Part shown: positions 46,240 to 57,039 of the stretch, one piece after another
Position numbering within the stretch: position 1 is the stretch's first letter
Layout of the letters: every line of letters starts with the position of its first letter
From: Atrina japonica
Lineage: Eukaryota > Mollusca > Bivalvia > Pterioida > Pinnidae
Direction of reading: 5' to 3'
Length of the DNA stretch: 64,000 bases
Assembly (NCBI GenBank): GCA_030159075.1
Contig: BROG01000128.1
Coordinates: 486,501-550,500 of the forward strand
Notes under the pieces: generated by a model
What the model was told of the DNA's origin: nothing
What the model saw: the letters and a program-made list of their open reading frames with translations, nothing else
The model's database searches: none
Position numbers and translations under genes: made by a program

Positions 46240-47384
46240 ATTTGTTAAATTGTTTTGTAATTTTTTTTTTACAAGGGCAAACTTGATGTTTTCCCTTAGT
46301 GCAGATAAACTGGTACTGACCAAATCAGGGTGAGAAAAAAAATAGAAAAATCATTCATCCTTTGAGACACTTGATTTTAAGAACCACCCTAAACACCTTC
46401 AACTTTTCCCAATATTTTATAAATGTTTATGGAAACATTAAGAACAACTATTTCTCGGATATGGGACTAACAATTAATTAAAATTACAGGAAAGGATTTT
46501 TAGAAGTATTGTGTTCAAGGAAAGTTTTAGAAGTAAGATGTTATAGATCAGAAGAAAAATACTTTGTCAATGGGACAATACCCAATCCTAGCTACTTGTC
46601 CCCAAGCCATTATCACTAGTCCAGGACCAGTTGACAAGTACATTTTTCTCGCCCTGCAAATGAGTTTGTTCAGTGTTTTCTGTTGTATAAATTTTCTGTC
46701 AATTGTCATACCGAGTATTTCCTACTTTACTTCTTATACCAAATGTTCTGCTTTAGTTGGCATCTCATCAGCACAGATTTTAAACACATTCAAACCTGAG
46801 TACTTTCACGTGCCAGATGAGCACTGTTTATCACATCTTATACCCAGACATCAGGGAGAATGGGGACATTGTTCTGTGTTTTCTCTGTTAGCAATATTCC
46901 ATCAAATAACATCCTTCCCTCAAGTATAAACCTTGTTGAATATACTTGTTTATATCAATGAAATCCTTGAGGAGTTGATTTTAGCCTATGTTCCACAATA
47001 TCTGCCACAGTTATGGTACTTTAAAATATCTTTGAATGCCATTGCTCTTGAGGCATAGTGTTTTCCAAACACATTTTGTTAAACCTCTTTTACTACAGAC
47101 ATATGTTCAATTTGCATTTTAGAAAGAAGGCATACCGTAAAGTGTACCTCTTTTCCTTTACATTCTCATAATTTATTTATCATTTTGACAGATATTGCAA
47201 TGAATTATGGGAAAATTTATATGTATTATATGTACTTTCTGTCTGAATGTTCATGTGACTGTTAAAAGGTTTATGTACCTGAATTTCCCCCATAGAGAGG
47301 ACATTTGCATGCCTTTGATGGGAAGTCAAAAGTTTTGTGGAAATAGTTAATCAGCTAAGGATAACAGAGAGTTTCTGTACTCAT
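46240..47384. other. Unassigned stretch with a 120-codon frame
   Basis: An open frame at 46570-46929 (plus) encodes a hydrophobic-rich peptide without recognised domains. In DNA this AT-rich a frame of this size is expected about once per 64 kb by chance. No array or mobile element recognised. Confidence 0.45.
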
Positions 47385-47398
47385 ATCTAGACAATGCA
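47385..47398. repeat. Target-site duplication, left copy
   Basis: ATCTAGACAATGCA, repeated exactly at 47646-47659. Confidence 0.93.
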
Positions 47399-47645
47399 GG
47401 GGCCTTTTTGGCTCAGTGGTTAGAAGATAGGAGTTTAAACTAAGGACTCTAGCCTCTAGTCAGTGTAAGTTCGAGTCACACTGGAACCTCAGTGGATTTT
47501 TGAGAGTTTGGCAGTTGACTTGCAGAAGGCCATTGGTCTCTTCCCAGTAACATTGTAGCTGAGTTCTCTCCTCCACCATTAAAAACTGGCTGCCACCACA
47601 AAACTTCAAAAGTTGTTTGAGTGTGGTGACTAATCAAACAAATAA
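47399..47645 (+). mobile_element. Complete tRNA-derived SINE (family C), plus
   Basis: tRNA-like head with A box TTGGCTCAGTGGTTAGAA and B box AGTTCGAGTCA. The body has CATTGGTCTCTTCCCAGTAA, TCTCCTCCACCATTAAAAAC and GTTTGAGTGTGGTGACTAAT, and the tail is an AAACAAATAAA run. Perfect 14-bp target-site duplications flank it, so it is a comparatively young, full-length insertion. Diverged relatives are at 11728-11905, 12806-12926, 49316-49553 and 52158-52384. Confidence 0.93.
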
Positions 47646-47659
47646 ATCTAGACAATGCA
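47646..47659. repeat. Target-site duplication, right copy
   Basis: ATCTAGACAATGCA, identical to 47385-47398. Confidence 0.93.
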
Positions 47660-47957
47660 ACATCTCACTAGTTCAAACATATCTAGTAAGATTCTTATCA
47701 TTCTTGTTCTGCTGTATCGGTGAACATCAATCATTAAGATTTTCAATTGTCCTGCAAGGATAATAGTCCAGAACTATGCTTGTCTGAATGCACATATATC
47801 ATTTGTCTGAAATCTAAATGTATCACAGCTGCTGCCAATAAATAACTGAGGTTTTAAAATGATATACACTTAATTTTGAAATAGAGAAGAGCTGATTGAA
47901 AAAGGATTCATTTCAGAAATCTCTTCGTTAAAATAGTAATCAAGTCCAGTGAACAGG

Positions 47958-48195
47958 GGCCAGTTTTACTAAAGGTCATCACTGTGCCCGCAAATGTAGA
48001 TGTTACTTTTTACGTGTACGTTTTTTCAGTTTTACAAAAGGTCGTAAACATACATTTGAAATTTATAGTAGTTTGGAGCAGACGTGGACTCTGACGTAAG
48101 TATGAAGAAAGATACAACCTTTAGTGAAACTCATTTTAGACGTAAGTCTAGATTTACATCTACACATAAAGTCAAGATCTTTAGTGAAACTGGCC
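47958..48195. mobile_element. 238-bp MITE with GGCCAGTTT termini
   Basis: GGCCAGTTTTACTAAAGGTC at the left and the complement of GGCCAGTTTCACTAAAGATC at the right: 20-bp terminal inverted repeats with two differences. No clear target-site duplication. Confidence 0.82.
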
Positions 48196-48839
48196 ATAGA
48201 TTTTATGCCTATGAGATTGTTGATGACTGAGGAGATGTTTTAATATGTTTTATTTTTTTTCCATTTGCAAAATTTCCATTGTACTTCATGACGTTTTCCT
48301 CAGATTTTGAATAAATTTGGTATTGTGCTTAGTATTGAATACAGGATCTGAAAAATGTGCTGCGAAATGGCACTTTTTATGCATAAATTGGTTTTGAGGA
48401 AACCTGCACTATGACATATGCTTATCCTCCACAAACAAATTCAAAATATTTTTCTTCTCTAAAAATGAAGAACACAGAAGATAGTTTTTCTAAGAATTAT
48501 GATTGCCACTATATAACTGAATAAATTTTCAATGTGTTGTGAAACACAATTAAAACAAAGCAAAATTCAATGAAGACTTGAAATATGAAAATCGATTCTA
48601 TTATCAGTAAAATTTGTCTATATTGCAGTTGTTTACGCTAGTATCTAATATGTACAGTAATCTATGGTACAGTGTATTTTACACTGTTATCGACAAAATT
48701 TGTTGCTAGTTCTGTTATCTTGACAACAATACTTCTGTTATCTAAAAACACTAGGTAACATTATATAACTTACATGTATAATAAGTTTGTTATTGATCAT
48801 TTAGACTACTCAAGGTTTGACTAAAAACAGAAGTTCCTG
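48196..48839. other. Unassigned non-coding stretch
   Basis: No repeat or credible frame seen. Confidence 0.5.
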
Positions 48840-49110
48840 GGTTCAATTCCATGTACAGAGTCATACTAAAAACTTTTAAAAATTGGTAGTGTACTGTTCC
48901 TTTGTCAAAGCACTCTGCAATCAAAGTGAAAGTCACAGCTCTTTCGGACAAGACATACAAAACCAAGGTCCTATGTCACAGAAGGCATGACATGTAAAAG
49001 AACCTACATTACATTGGTGTCAGTCCATAGCACAGATAAAAATTCGTAGCACTTCACCTAAACCTGGTGACATCTCCAGATAAGTAAAACAATTGGTGAG
49101 ATAAAACAAA
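48840..49110 (+). mobile_element. tRNA-derived SINE (family A), plus
   Basis: A near-perfect B box, GGGTTCAATTCC, near 48839-48850 with no clear A box upstream. The body has AGTGAAAGTCACAGCTCTTT, GGTCCTATGTCACAGAAGGC, CATTACATTGGTGTCAGTCC and TGGTGACATCTCCAGATAAG. It continues about 30 bp before losing similarity. Confidence 0.75.
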
Positions 49111-49315
49111 AAGATAGTGATCATTCCTTGATGAGGCAATTAGGATAAGTGGAAGTCTGGGACGGTGAGACTTGAAACTGAGATTCTGTGTCATGGCAGT
49201 CTGAGCATTGACAAAAGTCCACAGCAAAAGTCAAGATTTATACACTTCACTTGTAGCTGGTGTAAAATGTTTTTGCGAGACATATGACAAAAAAAAGTCA
49301 AAAAAAAATTTTAAT

Positions 49316-49553
49316 TTTAATTAGTGTTTTAAGCCACACTCAGCAATCTTTCAGTAATATAGTGGTGGCAAGTTTTTAATGGTGGAGGAGAGAACCTGAG
49401 TACAATGTACCCAGGAAGAGACCACTGGGTTTTTGCAAGTAAAATAGCAAAAATCAGCTTAGGTTTCAGTGGGGCTTGAACCTGTGCTGACAAGAATTGT
49501 AAGACTTCATGGTTCAAAGTGTGATGCTCTAACCACTCAGACACAGAGGCCCC
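49316..49553 (-). mobile_element. tRNA-derived SINE (family C), minus
   Basis: The minus strand begins GGCCTCTGTGTCTGAGTGGT (A box TGTCTGAGTGGTTAGAG). The B box GGTTCAAGCCCC lies at 49471-49482, and the body continues through GTGGTCTCTTCCTGGGTACA and TCTCCTCCACCATTAAAAAC. The tail is A/T-rich. Its 5' head is the founding unit of the tandem array that begins here. Confidence 0.85.
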
Positions 49554-51084
49554 AACACTGACTAGAGGTGAGAGACTCCATGGTTTAAAGTAATATGCTT
49601 TAACCACTCAGCCAAAGAAGCCCATACACTGACTAGAGATGAGAGACTTCATGATTCATGTGACAACTGACTAGAGAGGTGAGAGACTTCATGATTCAAA
49701 GAGTGATGCTCCACTCAACCAGAGGCCCCAACACTCTAGACCATGGTTCAAAGGTGATGCCCCACTCACACCGATGACACTGAGAGGTGAGAGACTTCAT
49801 GGTTCAAAGTGTGATGCTCTAACACTCAGACACAGAGGCCCCAACACACTGACTGAGAGAGTGAGAAAGTGTGATGCTCTAACCACTTGACTAGAGGTGA
49901 GAGACATGGTTCAAAGTGTGATGCTCTACCACCACACAGACCCCAACACTGAGGTGAGAGACCCCAACACTCAGACACAGAGGCCCCCAACACTGACTAG
50001 AGATGAGAGACTTCATGGTTCAAAGTGTGATGCTCTAACCACTCAGACACAGAGGCCCCAACACTGACTAGAGGTGAGAGACTTCATGGTTCAAAGTGTG
50101 ATGCTCTAACCACTCAGACACAGAGGCCCCAACACTGACTAGAGGTGAGAGTTCATGATTCAAAGAGTGATGCTTGAAGAGGCCCCAACACTTAGAAGAG
50201 GTTCAAAGTGTGATGCTCTAACCACTCAGACACAGAGGCCCCAACACTGACTAGAGGTGAGAGACTTCATGGTTCAAAGGGTGATGCTCTAACCACTACA
50301 CAGACCCCACAGACTAGAGGCCCTTCATGGTTTTAAAGTGTGATGCTCTAACTCTACACTGACACAGAGGTGAGAGATGAGTTGACTTCATGGTTTAAAG
50401 TGTGATGCTCTAACCACTCAGACACAGAGGCCCCAACACTGACTAGAGGTGAGAGACTAGAGGTGATGCTCTAACCACTCAGTCACAGAGAGACTTCATG
50501 GTTCAAAGTGTGATGCTCTAACCACTCAGACACAGAGGCCCCAACACTGACTAGAGGTGAGATACTTCATGGTTCAAAGTGTGATGCTCTAACCACTTAG
50601 ACACAGAGGCCCCAACACTGACTAGAGGTGAGAGAGTTGAAGGTTTAAAGTGTGATGCTCTGACCACTCAGACACAGAGGCCCAATACTGACTAGAGGTG
50701 AGAGAGTTGAAGGTTTAAAGTGTGATGCTCTGACCACTCAGACACAGAGGCCCAACACTGACTAGAGGTGAGACACAGAGGCCCTACTAACACTGACTAG
50801 AGGTGACTAGAGAGACTGAATGGTTCAAAGTGTGATGCTCTAACCACTCAGACACAACACTGACTAGAGGAGAGAGTTCCAAAGTGTGAACACTGACTAG
50901 AGGTGAGGTGAGAGAGTTCAAGGTTTAAAAGTGTGATGCTCTAACCACTAAGACACAGAGTTGGCTCTGACCACCCACAGAGGCCCACACTGACTAGAGG
51001 TGAGAGAGTTCCATGAAGGTTTCTAACCACTCAAACAGTGACTAGAGGTGAGAGACTCTCTGACCACTCAGACACAGAGGCCCC
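49501..51084 (-). repeat. 71-bp array built from the 5' part of a SINE
   Basis: Head-to-tail units of 71 bp in full form run on the minus strand from GGCCTCTGTGTCTGAGTGG through an AACCATGAAGTCTCTCACC-type segment to CTAGTCAGTGTT. Each full unit holds the A box but ends just before where the SINE's B box would be. From about 49680 many units are truncated or scrambled, so unit number is uncertain (roughly 20-25). Non-coding. Confidence 0.93.
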
Positions 51085-51859
51085 ATTTTGCTTATAAACA
51101 GTGATGAATGCATTGATAACTTAGTAACAACGTACAGCATTATACAAATGTCACATACTTATTAACTGTTTGTGTATATATATATATGTGAATGCTATTA
51201 CCAACCCAAGTCATCTTTTATTTTTTAACTTTCCATCAAGTTATTGATATCACGTATAACGTAATAGCCTCTAGGGTTGGGTATTATTCTTGTGTTACAC
51301 AATTCATTTATGACTTGCCGAGATGAAAACTGATCCAATTTTACAACAACTAGGTAAAACATACAAGTATTTATGATTTCAGTTTTGACATTTATTTGGA
51401 ATTAATGCATATTCTATTCATATTGCCATAGCAGCAGCTGACAAATGAAGCTTCAACATTTCTGATTGGTTATCTTGTTGGTGATAATTACTTCATTTGA
51501 AAAACAATCTCAAATTTTCTGTGTTTGTGGTCCAAATTTTTTCCATCGTCCTAAGCTATGATTAATGTAATAATTTTTGTTCTTTCAACCCTCATTTCTA
51601 CTTTGTGTCAGTAAAAGAAAACAAGTTCTGTACAAATGTAAGAATATTACAGATAAAATGAAATTATCTACTTCACTAATAACCAGAAATAAACATGGGA
51701 GATTAGGTTTCATAAATTTTTGTAAAAATCGAAAAGTAGAGTGGAAAAATTGAATAAAATGTGTTTGAGAAACAATGCCATTGAGAAGTCAGGCATTGAC
51801 AGAAAACCCCAAGTCCCATAACTCTGGCTTATGATTTTCATATAAAGTTTGGTAACGCA
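51085..51859. other. Unassigned non-coding stretch
   Basis: A short AT microsatellite lies near 51175-51187. No other feature. Confidence 0.5.
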
Positions 51860-52087
51860 AATAGATAAATAGATAAATATAGACAAACAGATAACTTGAC
51901 AAACAGACAAATGGACTGACAGACAAATAGACAAATGGACAAATAGATAAATGGATAAACAGGTAAATGGACAAAGAGACAAACTGATAACTGGATAAAC
52001 AGACAAATATATAGACAAATGGACAAACAGATAAATGGACAAACGGATAAATAGACAAACAGACATGGACAAAGGGACAAACAGGCA
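51860..52087. repeat. 4-bp based short-period repeat (GACAAA/GATAAA)
   Basis: Imperfect words GATAAATAGACAAATGGACA repeat with a basic 4-bp period. Frames rich in C, L, S, V and Y stay open on the minus strand (up to 120 codons) because the pattern rarely gives stops. These are artefacts. Confidence 0.95.
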
Positions 52088-52157
52088 ATCAAAAAGAACA
52101 ATTTAGTATATTGGTCTACACCAATGAGATATATGATGATTTTTTGGGGTTTTTTTT

Positions 52158-52384
52158 ATTAGTGTTTTACAACAAAGTCAACAATTTTTCAGTTTTGTGA
52201 TGGCGACCAGTTATAATTGTGGCAGAGAGTACCCAGTTACAATGTATTTTTAATAGTTCACAAATAAACTGGTAAACTTTTTCACAAAATCGGCTTACAT
52301 TCCAGTGGGGCTTGAATCTTTGCTGACTAGAGCTGAGGGACTTCATGTTTGATGCTTTAACCACTCAGCTACACAAGTCTCCTC
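52158..52384 (-). mobile_element. tRNA-derived SINE (family C), minus, diverged
   Basis: The minus strand has A box TAGCTGAGTGGTTAAAGC, the segment CTCAGCTCTAGTCAGCAAAG, a B-box-like ATTCAAGCCCC and the body ending in CACTAATAAAAAAAACCCC. It preserves the order head, CTAGTCAGCA, B box, body, which shows the ancestral arrangement of the unit amplified at 49501-51084. Confidence 0.78.
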
Positions 52385-52387
52385 TTT

Positions 52388-52892
52388 GATGTTGATTATG
52401 GCCAACACAAGTTATGGGACTTTAAATCTCCAGGAATGATTTAGGTCATGTGGGCTTTTCGAATCTCCAACACATCTTGCTTTAAAATTTATGAGGTATT
52501 TGGTTAAAAATCATTTGGATGGACACATTTTCATGGGAAGTTTCATTTAAATAATTAACAAAGAAAGCCTAATGAAAGTGTAGATAATGCTTTTTACTTA
52601 AATAATTGATCTGACAGAAAGTTAGTGTACTAATATGAACATGATGGGATGACACCTCGATAACGTGATGTTATCAGCGCTTTAGTGAGGAAATCTCCTA
52701 AAATATACATAAATACTGTCTAATTTGATTCAATTAATATCAGAAACTTCCGAACATCAACGTTTTTATGTGATAACAATTGATATAGATTTAAAGCATT
52801 CATTTCTGGAAATGCATTTGGATTTTTAGGAATGTTTAATTAGATTAGGTCTGTTAAGATTTCTTTTTCACAACTTCTAGAAATGTAGGAAG
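52388..52892. other. Unassigned non-coding stretch
   Basis: No repeat or credible frame seen. Confidence 0.5.
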
Positions 52893-52894
52893 TA

Positions 52895-53058
52895 CAGTGA
52901 AACTTGAATATAAAGATCTCCTAAGGGACACAAGAAAACCGGTCTTTATAGGGTGGGTGGTCTTTATATGGAGGTAGATTTGTACACAAATGGTACTATT
53001 GGGGACAGCAAAAAATGGTCTTTATGACTAGATGGTCTTTACACACAGGTGTTTGCTG
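52895..53058. mobile_element. 164-bp TA-flanked mariner-like MITE
   Basis: CAGTGAAACTTGAATATAAA at the left, GGTGTTTGCTG at the right, TA on both sides. The same element is embedded in 8750-9102. Confidence 0.75.
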
Positions 53059-53104
53059 TATTGCGATATTATTGTTTTGTTTCGTATAGGTGTGTACTGT
53101 TATA

Positions 53105-53343
53105 TGTGTACCTTCCATAACTGTTCCTTCGCCAAATGCATGTCATGGGAATTGAAAGTCACATGAGTCTTTCTGATGAGACTGAAAACCGAGCTCCCGG
53201 AGGATGCGGAAGGCATGACACATTAAAAGACCTCTCACTGCATTGGTGTCCATCCATAGCACAGGTCAAAATTTGTAGCACTTCACCTACAGCTGGTGAC
53301 ATCTCAGTATAAGTTAAAAATTCTTGACAGGATGTAAAACAAC
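53105..53343 (+). mobile_element. 5'-truncated SINE (family A), plus
   Basis: TAACTGTTCCTTCGCCAAAT, GAAAGTCACATGAGTCTTTC, CTCACTGCATTGGTGTCCAT, GGTCAAAATTTGTAGCACTT and GGTGACATCTCAGTATAAGT, then a GATGTAAAACAACAA tail. The tRNA-like head is missing. Confidence 0.8.
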
Positions 53344-53407
53344 AAGTGTAAATCACTGTTATGATGTGTCAGTGACAAAGGAAATTTCTAAATAATATGT
53401 ACCACAC

Positions 53408-54550
53408 CATCTACATAACTCGGAAAACGTCTATATAACTTGGTAAATGTCTATATGACATCTATATGACTTGGAAAATATCTTATAACTCAGTTAACAT
53501 TTATATAACTTAGTAAACATCTATATAACTTGAAAAAAGATTAATATAACTTGGAAAACATCTATATAACTTGGCAAACATCTATATAACTTGGAAAACG
53601 TCTATATAACTTAGTAAATGTCTATATGACATCTATATTACTTGGAAAATATCTTATAACTCAATAAACATTTATATAACTTAGTAAACATCTATATAAC
53701 TTGAAAAAAGATTTATATAACTTGGAAAACATCTATATAACTTAGTAAACATTTATATAACTTGAAAAAAGATTTATATAACTTGAAAAACATCTATATA
53801 ACTTGGCAAACATCTATATAACTTGGCAAACATCTATATAACTCAGAAAATGTCTATATAACTCGGAAAACATCTATACACCTTGGTAAACATCTATATA
53901 ACTTGCAAAACATCTATATAACTTGGAAAACATCTATATAACTCAGAAAACATCTATATAACTTGAAAAATGTCTGTATGACAACTATATCTATGAATTG
54001 AAAAATGTCTATATAACTTACATGTAGAAAACATCTATATAACACAGAAAACATCTATATAACACAGAAAACATCTATATAACACAGAAAACATCTATAT
54101 AACACAGAAAACATCTATATAACTCAGAAAATGTCTATATGACAAATATATTACTTGGAAAACATCTACATGTATGTAACTTGGTAAACATCTTTATAAC
54201 TCGGAAAATATCTATAAATTTAAAAATGTCTATATAACTTAGAAAACATTTATATGACACAGAAAACATCTATATAACTCAGAAAATGTCTATATAACTC
54301 TGAGAATGTCTAGATAATTTGGAAAACATGGAAAATGTCTATATAAGGCAAGAAACAACTATATAACTCAGAAAATGTCTATATAACTCTGAAAACATCT
54401 GTATAATTTGGAAAACATCTATATAACCCAGAAAACATCTATATAATTCAGAAAATGTCTATATAACTCAGAAAACATCTACATGTATATAACTTTGCAT
54501 ACACCTATATGATTTTGAAAACATCTATATAACAAAAAATTGTGTTACTC
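53408..54550. repeat. 20-bp minisatellite, about 50 units
   Basis: Unit GGAAAACATCTATATAACTT with variants (CAG for TGG, ATGTC for CATC, occasional ACATGTAT insertions). A higher-order block of about 190 bp that includes AACTTGAAAAAAGATTTATA recurs near 53525, 53700 and 53765. Confidence 0.96.
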
Positions 54551-54555
54551 AGAAA

Positions 54556-54770
54556 ATGTCTTTATAACTCAGAATACATCTGTATAACAGATCTAATATT
54601 ATAGGTGCATAACATTGATCTGTTAAAATGTCTATATAACTCAGAATACGTCTGTATAACAGATCTAATATTATAGGTGCATAACATTGATCTGTTAAAA
54701 TGTCTATATAACTCGGAATACGTCTGTATAACACATCTAATATCATAGGTGCATAAAATTGATCTGTTTT
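54556..54770. repeat. 72-bp higher-order repeat, 3 units
   Basis: Each unit joins two 20-bp satellite units to a new segment containing ATCTAATATTATAGGTGCAT. AACAGATC and GATCTGTT in each unit are exact complements about 23 bases apart and can form a stem; one arm is mutated in the third unit. Confidence 0.94.
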
Positions 54771-55122
54771 AGTAATAACTTTAAAATTGCATTTTCTTTC
54801 CATAAAGGCAAGTGTTCAAGTAATGGTGTATGACACATTGTTGATTCCATTAAATAAGAAATGTTTTGATCAATGGAGAAAAGAATAAACAGTAATGACC
54901 ATGTTCTTTTTACAGACTCTTGGTAGTTTATTACATCTGACAGACCAGATCCATATACTATTGAGTTGCTATGTTCTGAGAAAATTTTTATAACAAATCC
55001 TGGTATTGTTTGCTGATTCATAAAGCATAAACAATTGACTTCATTGAAAATAAAGTTGAGATAATGTCTAGAATTGAAAATCTATATCTTTTGTTACAAA
55101 ATTGATAAATTTCTTTTTTTCC

Positions 55123-55125
<3 letters not shown>
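54771..55125. other. Unassigned non-coding stretch
   Basis: A 92-codon minus-strand frame (54743-55021) overlaps the end of the satellite and has no recognised domain. Confidence 0.5.

Positions 55126-55181
<56 letters not shown>
55126..55181. repeat. TA microsatellite, about 27 repeats
   Basis: An uninterrupted (TA)n run flanked by unique DNA. Open frames running through it (repeating YI or IY) are artefacts. Confidence 0.98.
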
Positions 55182-55183
<2 letters not shown>

Positions 55184-55927
55184 TCACAGTTTTTCTCATT
55201 TACATTTCTGTTTTGTGGTGGTCTATAGTGGTATTTATGGACTCCTGATGAACAGATACTCAATGATAATAATTCTGATACATCACCTTTTCCTTTATGA
55301 TGTTTCCATTTCATTACTTTTTACCATAATAATAGTCTATTTTTTCTATATTTCCGGAATTCTTACAAAGGACTTAATGTTTATTGTATCTAACAACATT
55401 CATTTTGACCACTTTTTATGGTAATAGTTGGTGATATTAATCATTTGTTGACATTGCTTCCTGCTCAAGAGATTCCCACTACAATTTTGTTCTCTCTTTA
55501 TTGCTGTTTTACATCCCAGCAACATCTATATCTTTTTCTATTTCTTTTATTTTCACTATTTAACATCGCTGAAGCTATGTTTCATAAATATAATTATCAT
55601 TTTCCTACCTCCTAAATTCTGTGTCCAGGATCCCCAAAATTGGGGAAAATATGACAATTTAGCTAAAGCAGAAAAAATTAATTGAGATATTTGTTTGAAA
55701 ATATTTCATTCTTTATTTTGAAATTTAAAATTGGGGAAATTTTGCATTATTTGGGAGAAATTACAAGACATTTTAGAAATGGGTCCTTGGTCCTGTAACC
55801 AGACCCAAAAATGTCATCACTGGTAATCGTTGACATTCTCTGATTTTTACTTTTGCTATATGCTAATGCCAATGCGGTGTGTGTTTACAGTTCCGGAATG
55901 AAAGATGAAAATTTTCATATTTTAGTT
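55182..55927. other. Unassigned non-coding stretch
   Basis: T-rich unique DNA, no supported feature. Confidence 0.5.
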
Positions 55928-56990
55928 TTGTCATATTTGATTGCTGTTAGAGATCTCCTGTTTTGTCAGATTTTGATTGCTGTTTGAGATCTCCTGTTTT
56001 GTCAGATTTTGATTGCTGTTTGAGATCTCCTGTTTTGTCACATTTTGATTGCTGTTTGAGATCTCCTGTTTTGTCAGATTTTGATTGCTGTTTGAGATCT
56101 CCTGTTTTGTCAGATTTTGATTGCTGTTTGAGATCTCCTGTTTTGTCAGATTTTGATTGCTGTTTGAGATCTCCTGTTTTGTCAGATTTTTATTACTGTT
56201 TGAGATCTCCTGTTTTGTCAGATTTTGATTACTGTTTGAGATCTCCTGTTTTGTCACATTTTGATTGCAGTTAGAGATCTCCTGTTTTGTCAGATTTTGA
56301 TTGCTGTTAGAGATCTCCTGTTTTGTCAGATTTTGATTGCTGTTAGAGATCTCCTGTTTTGTCAGATTTTGATTGCTGTTTGAGATCTCCTGTTTTGTCA
56401 GATTTTGATTGCTGTTATAGATCTCCTGTTTTGTCAGATTTTGATTGCTGTTATAGATCTCCTGTTTTGTCAGATTTTGATTGCTGTTAGAGAGCTCTTG
56501 TCTTTTTAGGTTTTGATTCCTGTCAGTGAACTCTAGTCTTGTTAGATTTTGATTGATGTTAGTAATCAGCTGTTTTGTCAGATTTTGATTGCTGTTTGAG
56601 ATCTCCTGTTTTGTCAGAATTTGATTGCTGTCAGAGAGCTCTTGTCTTGTTGGGTTTTGATTGCTGTTAGAGATCTCTTGTTAGGATTTTGATTGCTGTT
56701 AGAGAGCTATTGTCTTGTTAGTTTTGATTGCTGTTAGAGATCTCTTAAGATTTTGATTGCTGTTAGAAAGCTCTTGTTAAGATTTTGATTGCTGTTAGAA
56801 TGCTCTTGTCTTGTTAGGTTTTGATTGCTGTTAGAGATCTCTTGTTAAGATTTTGATTGCTGTTAGAAAGCTCTTGTTAAGATTTTGATTGCTTTTAGAA
56901 TGCTCTTGCCTTATCAGATTTTGATTGCTGTTATAGAGCTCAGATATGAATGTTGTTAGAAAGCTCTTGTCTTGACAGATATGAATGTTG
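55928..56990. repeat. 36-bp minisatellite, about 29 units
   Basis: Unit TCAGATTTTGATTGCTGTTT then GAGATCTCCTGTTTTG. The first half is homogeneous; after 56490 units shorten and diverge (GAGCTCTTG for GATCTCCTG). Because 36 is a multiple of 3, a plus frame (SDFDCCLRSPVL repeated) and a minus frame (LTKQEISNSNQN repeated) are both open for over 100 codons. These are repeat artefacts unless transcription is shown. Confidence 0.97.
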
Positions 56991-57039
56991 TTAAGAGAAT
57001 TTTGTCTTTACATGTATGGCTGTTGTTAAGAGAGTTCTT

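Noticed and set aside
46570..46929. 120-codon plus-strand open frame outside repeats
   Set aside because: A rough estimate for DNA this AT-rich gives about one frame of this length per 64 kb by chance. No domain, promoter or splice context was seen. A minus-strand reading with a more balanced composition is broken by several stops.
49316..51084. Possible cluster of tRNA genes
   Set aside because: The A-box-like segment is present, but units lack a B box and acceptor-stem complementarity. They are SINE pieces.
51710..52101. Minus-strand frames of 87-120 codons rich in C, L, S and Y
   Set aside because: Produced by the 4-bp periodic GACAAA/GATAAA repeat, which lacks stops in several frames at once.
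55931..56274. Periodic 12-residue peptides on both strands
   Set aside because: Both strands are open for the same reason (unit of 36 bp). No start context or splice sites.
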